From an uncultured Oscillospiraceae bacterium (GTDB taxonomy: Bacteria > Bacillota > Clostridia > Oscillospirales > Oscillospiraceae), in the NCBI GenBank assembly GCA_900768135.1, contig CAAGBT010000057.1:1-60600 (forward strand): 60,600 nt of DNA, given 5' to 3'. Under the pieces are notes generated by a model, which was not told the DNA's origin, ran no database searches, and was given only the letters and a program-made list of their open reading frames with translations. Shown here piece after piece: positions 59,966-60,600 of the stretch (the first letter of the stretch is position 1; every line of letters starts with the position of its first letter). The position numbers were made by a program, and so were the translations under genes.

Positions 59966-60570
59966 TTCTCGCTCACCATCTTTCTCTTCAGTTCCTTAAT
60001 CTGCTGCACAAGCTCGAACTTTTTCTTTGGCTGCTTTTCAGTCCATGCCTGCTTTTCCAGCTTGGCGATCTCTTTCTCGATTTTCTGTCGGCGCTCATCG
60101 GCTGCTATCTGCTCATCAAGGGTATTGCCGTCTGCGATGCTCACACCGCCGATGTCCACCACGATGTTTTCCCATACTTTATCGAGATTCAAGCCCCGCA
60201 GCTCAATGGTGCAGCTATCGGTGGGCTTCCAATCCGTCTGCATCAGCTTGGCGTGATAGATTGCCAGCTTGCTTTGTCCCTCAAATTCGAGTATAAACAG
60301 GATGTTCTGCGGAATGAGCTTTGACAGCGTGGCAACGGTTCTTTCATCGAAGTCCTTTTTCTTCAGTGCCACAAGCAGAACAAAGAAGCTCCCGACTTCC
60401 TCTCCGGCGGGAATGTTGATTTTCGCCGGTGTGATCTCGTTGACGATGGTAATCCTCGATATATCAGCGTCGATTTTCTCTTTTGCCGCCGTGTTCATTT
60501 GGAACTTCGCATAGACAGCCTTCTTCGGAAGCTGCTTGCTCATTTCAGTTGACTTCGGAAGTCCGAGCAT
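59962..60570 (-). CDS. DUF4391 domain protein
   Basis: 202-aa protein starting MLGLPKSTEMSKQLPKKAVY, typical of DUF4391, with a Lys/Glu-rich helical C-terminus (KIEKEIAKLEKQAWTEKQPK). DUF4391 genes typically accompany type III and SNF2-helicase-associated restriction loci and their function is unknown. GAGGTGATT lies eight bases before the ATG, and a stop in the frame just upstream (reading FLVVR, then TGA near 60580) suggests that another gene of the operon, perhaps a helicase, ends there beyond the window. Confidence 0.82.
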   Translation of the reverse strand: MLGLPKSTEMSKQLPKKAVYAKFQMNTAAKEKIDADISRITIVNEITPAKINIPAGEEVGSFFVLLVALKKKDFDERTVATLSKLIPQNILFILEFEGQSKLAIYHAKLMQTDWKPTDSCTIELRGLNLDKVWENIVVDIGGVSIADGNTLDEQIAADERRQKIEKEIAKLEKQAWTEKQPKKKFELVQQIKELKRKMVSEK

Positions 60571-60600
60571 ACAATCACCTCATCGCACAACCAAGAAGCA

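Noticed and set aside
47438..60600. Interpretation of the element as a prophage
   Set aside because: No capsid, tail, terminase or lysis genes in the visible 13 kb; conjugation genes are also not seen, so its type stays open.
1..60600. CRISPR arrays and tRNA genes
   Set aside because: No regularly spaced direct repeats of CRISPR type, and no tRNA-like clover-leaf sequence, were noticed on either strand.

Overview
This window looks like chromosome from a spore-forming, anaerobic member of the Clostridia (Bacillota) with fairly GC-rich coding DNA. It carries sporulation genes (sigH, spoIIM, a spoIID-like gene, yunB, spoVM, sipL, spoIVA, cwlD, cotJA-cotJB, a broken cotJC), a PPi-type phosphofructokinase, a split transketolase, a T-box leader and an OLE RNA with its partner gene oapA. 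The genus cannot be named from sequence reading alone.

Layout. 1-1.7 kb: rpsB (5' end cut by the window edge) and tsf. 1.8-8.9 kb: an OLE-type large noncoding RNA with its own promoter, then a tight operon-like run oapA-dxs-tlyA-nadK-argR-recN. 8.9-16.4 kb: an M28-like membrane protein, a tyrosine T-box with tyrS, convergent dapA, a SpoIID-like protein, queA and tgt. 16.4-24.7 kb: yajC, a small membrane protein, spoIIM, xerD, ruvC, ruvA, a strongly palindromic spacer, ruvB, glmM, sigH and two small proteins (zinc ribbon, DUF1858). 24.7-32.6 kb: trmK, a Nif3-like gene, a yebC-family gene, a small unlisted ORF coupled to an ECF-transporter S component, RNase P RNA (minus strand), murD, yunB and ligA. 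32.6-38.3 kb: an aminotransferase, then a spore-coat basement cluster (a 62-aa membrane protein, the 26-aa spoVM, sipL, spoIVA) and a secreted protein. 38.4-46.7 kb, minus strand: pfp, fba, a GNAT gene, the two transketolase halves, a second Xer-type recombinase, radA and cwlD. 46.8-47.5 kb: a fused cotJA-cotJB gene and the 5' part of cotJC.

At about 47,483 cotJC stops abruptly and a mobile element begins; it runs off the right edge. Its large serine recombinase lies at the junction and reads into the host cotJC sequence. The visible cargo is a 65-aa protein that could be a directionality factor, a DUF6076 protein, a two-gene module of an HTH-AAA ATPase-nuclease-like protein with a HipA-like kinase, and a type III restriction-modification locus that also encodes a HEPN-like protein, a membrane coiled-coil protein and a DUF4391 protein. 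The cargo reads as a defence island.

The most interesting points are: (1) the OLE RNA/OapA locus; (2) a recombinase-bearing element splitting a spore-coat gene, which invites comparison with the sigK-interrupting skin element; (3) the HTH-AAA/HipA-kinase module and the HEPN-containing type III locus inside that element; (4) two genes whose start codons lie almost on their promoters (sigH and a 46-aa ORF), suggesting leaderless mRNAs; (5) a fused CotJA-CotJB; (6) a hairpin-dense spacer between ruvA and ruvB. No tRNA gene and no CRISPR array was seen.
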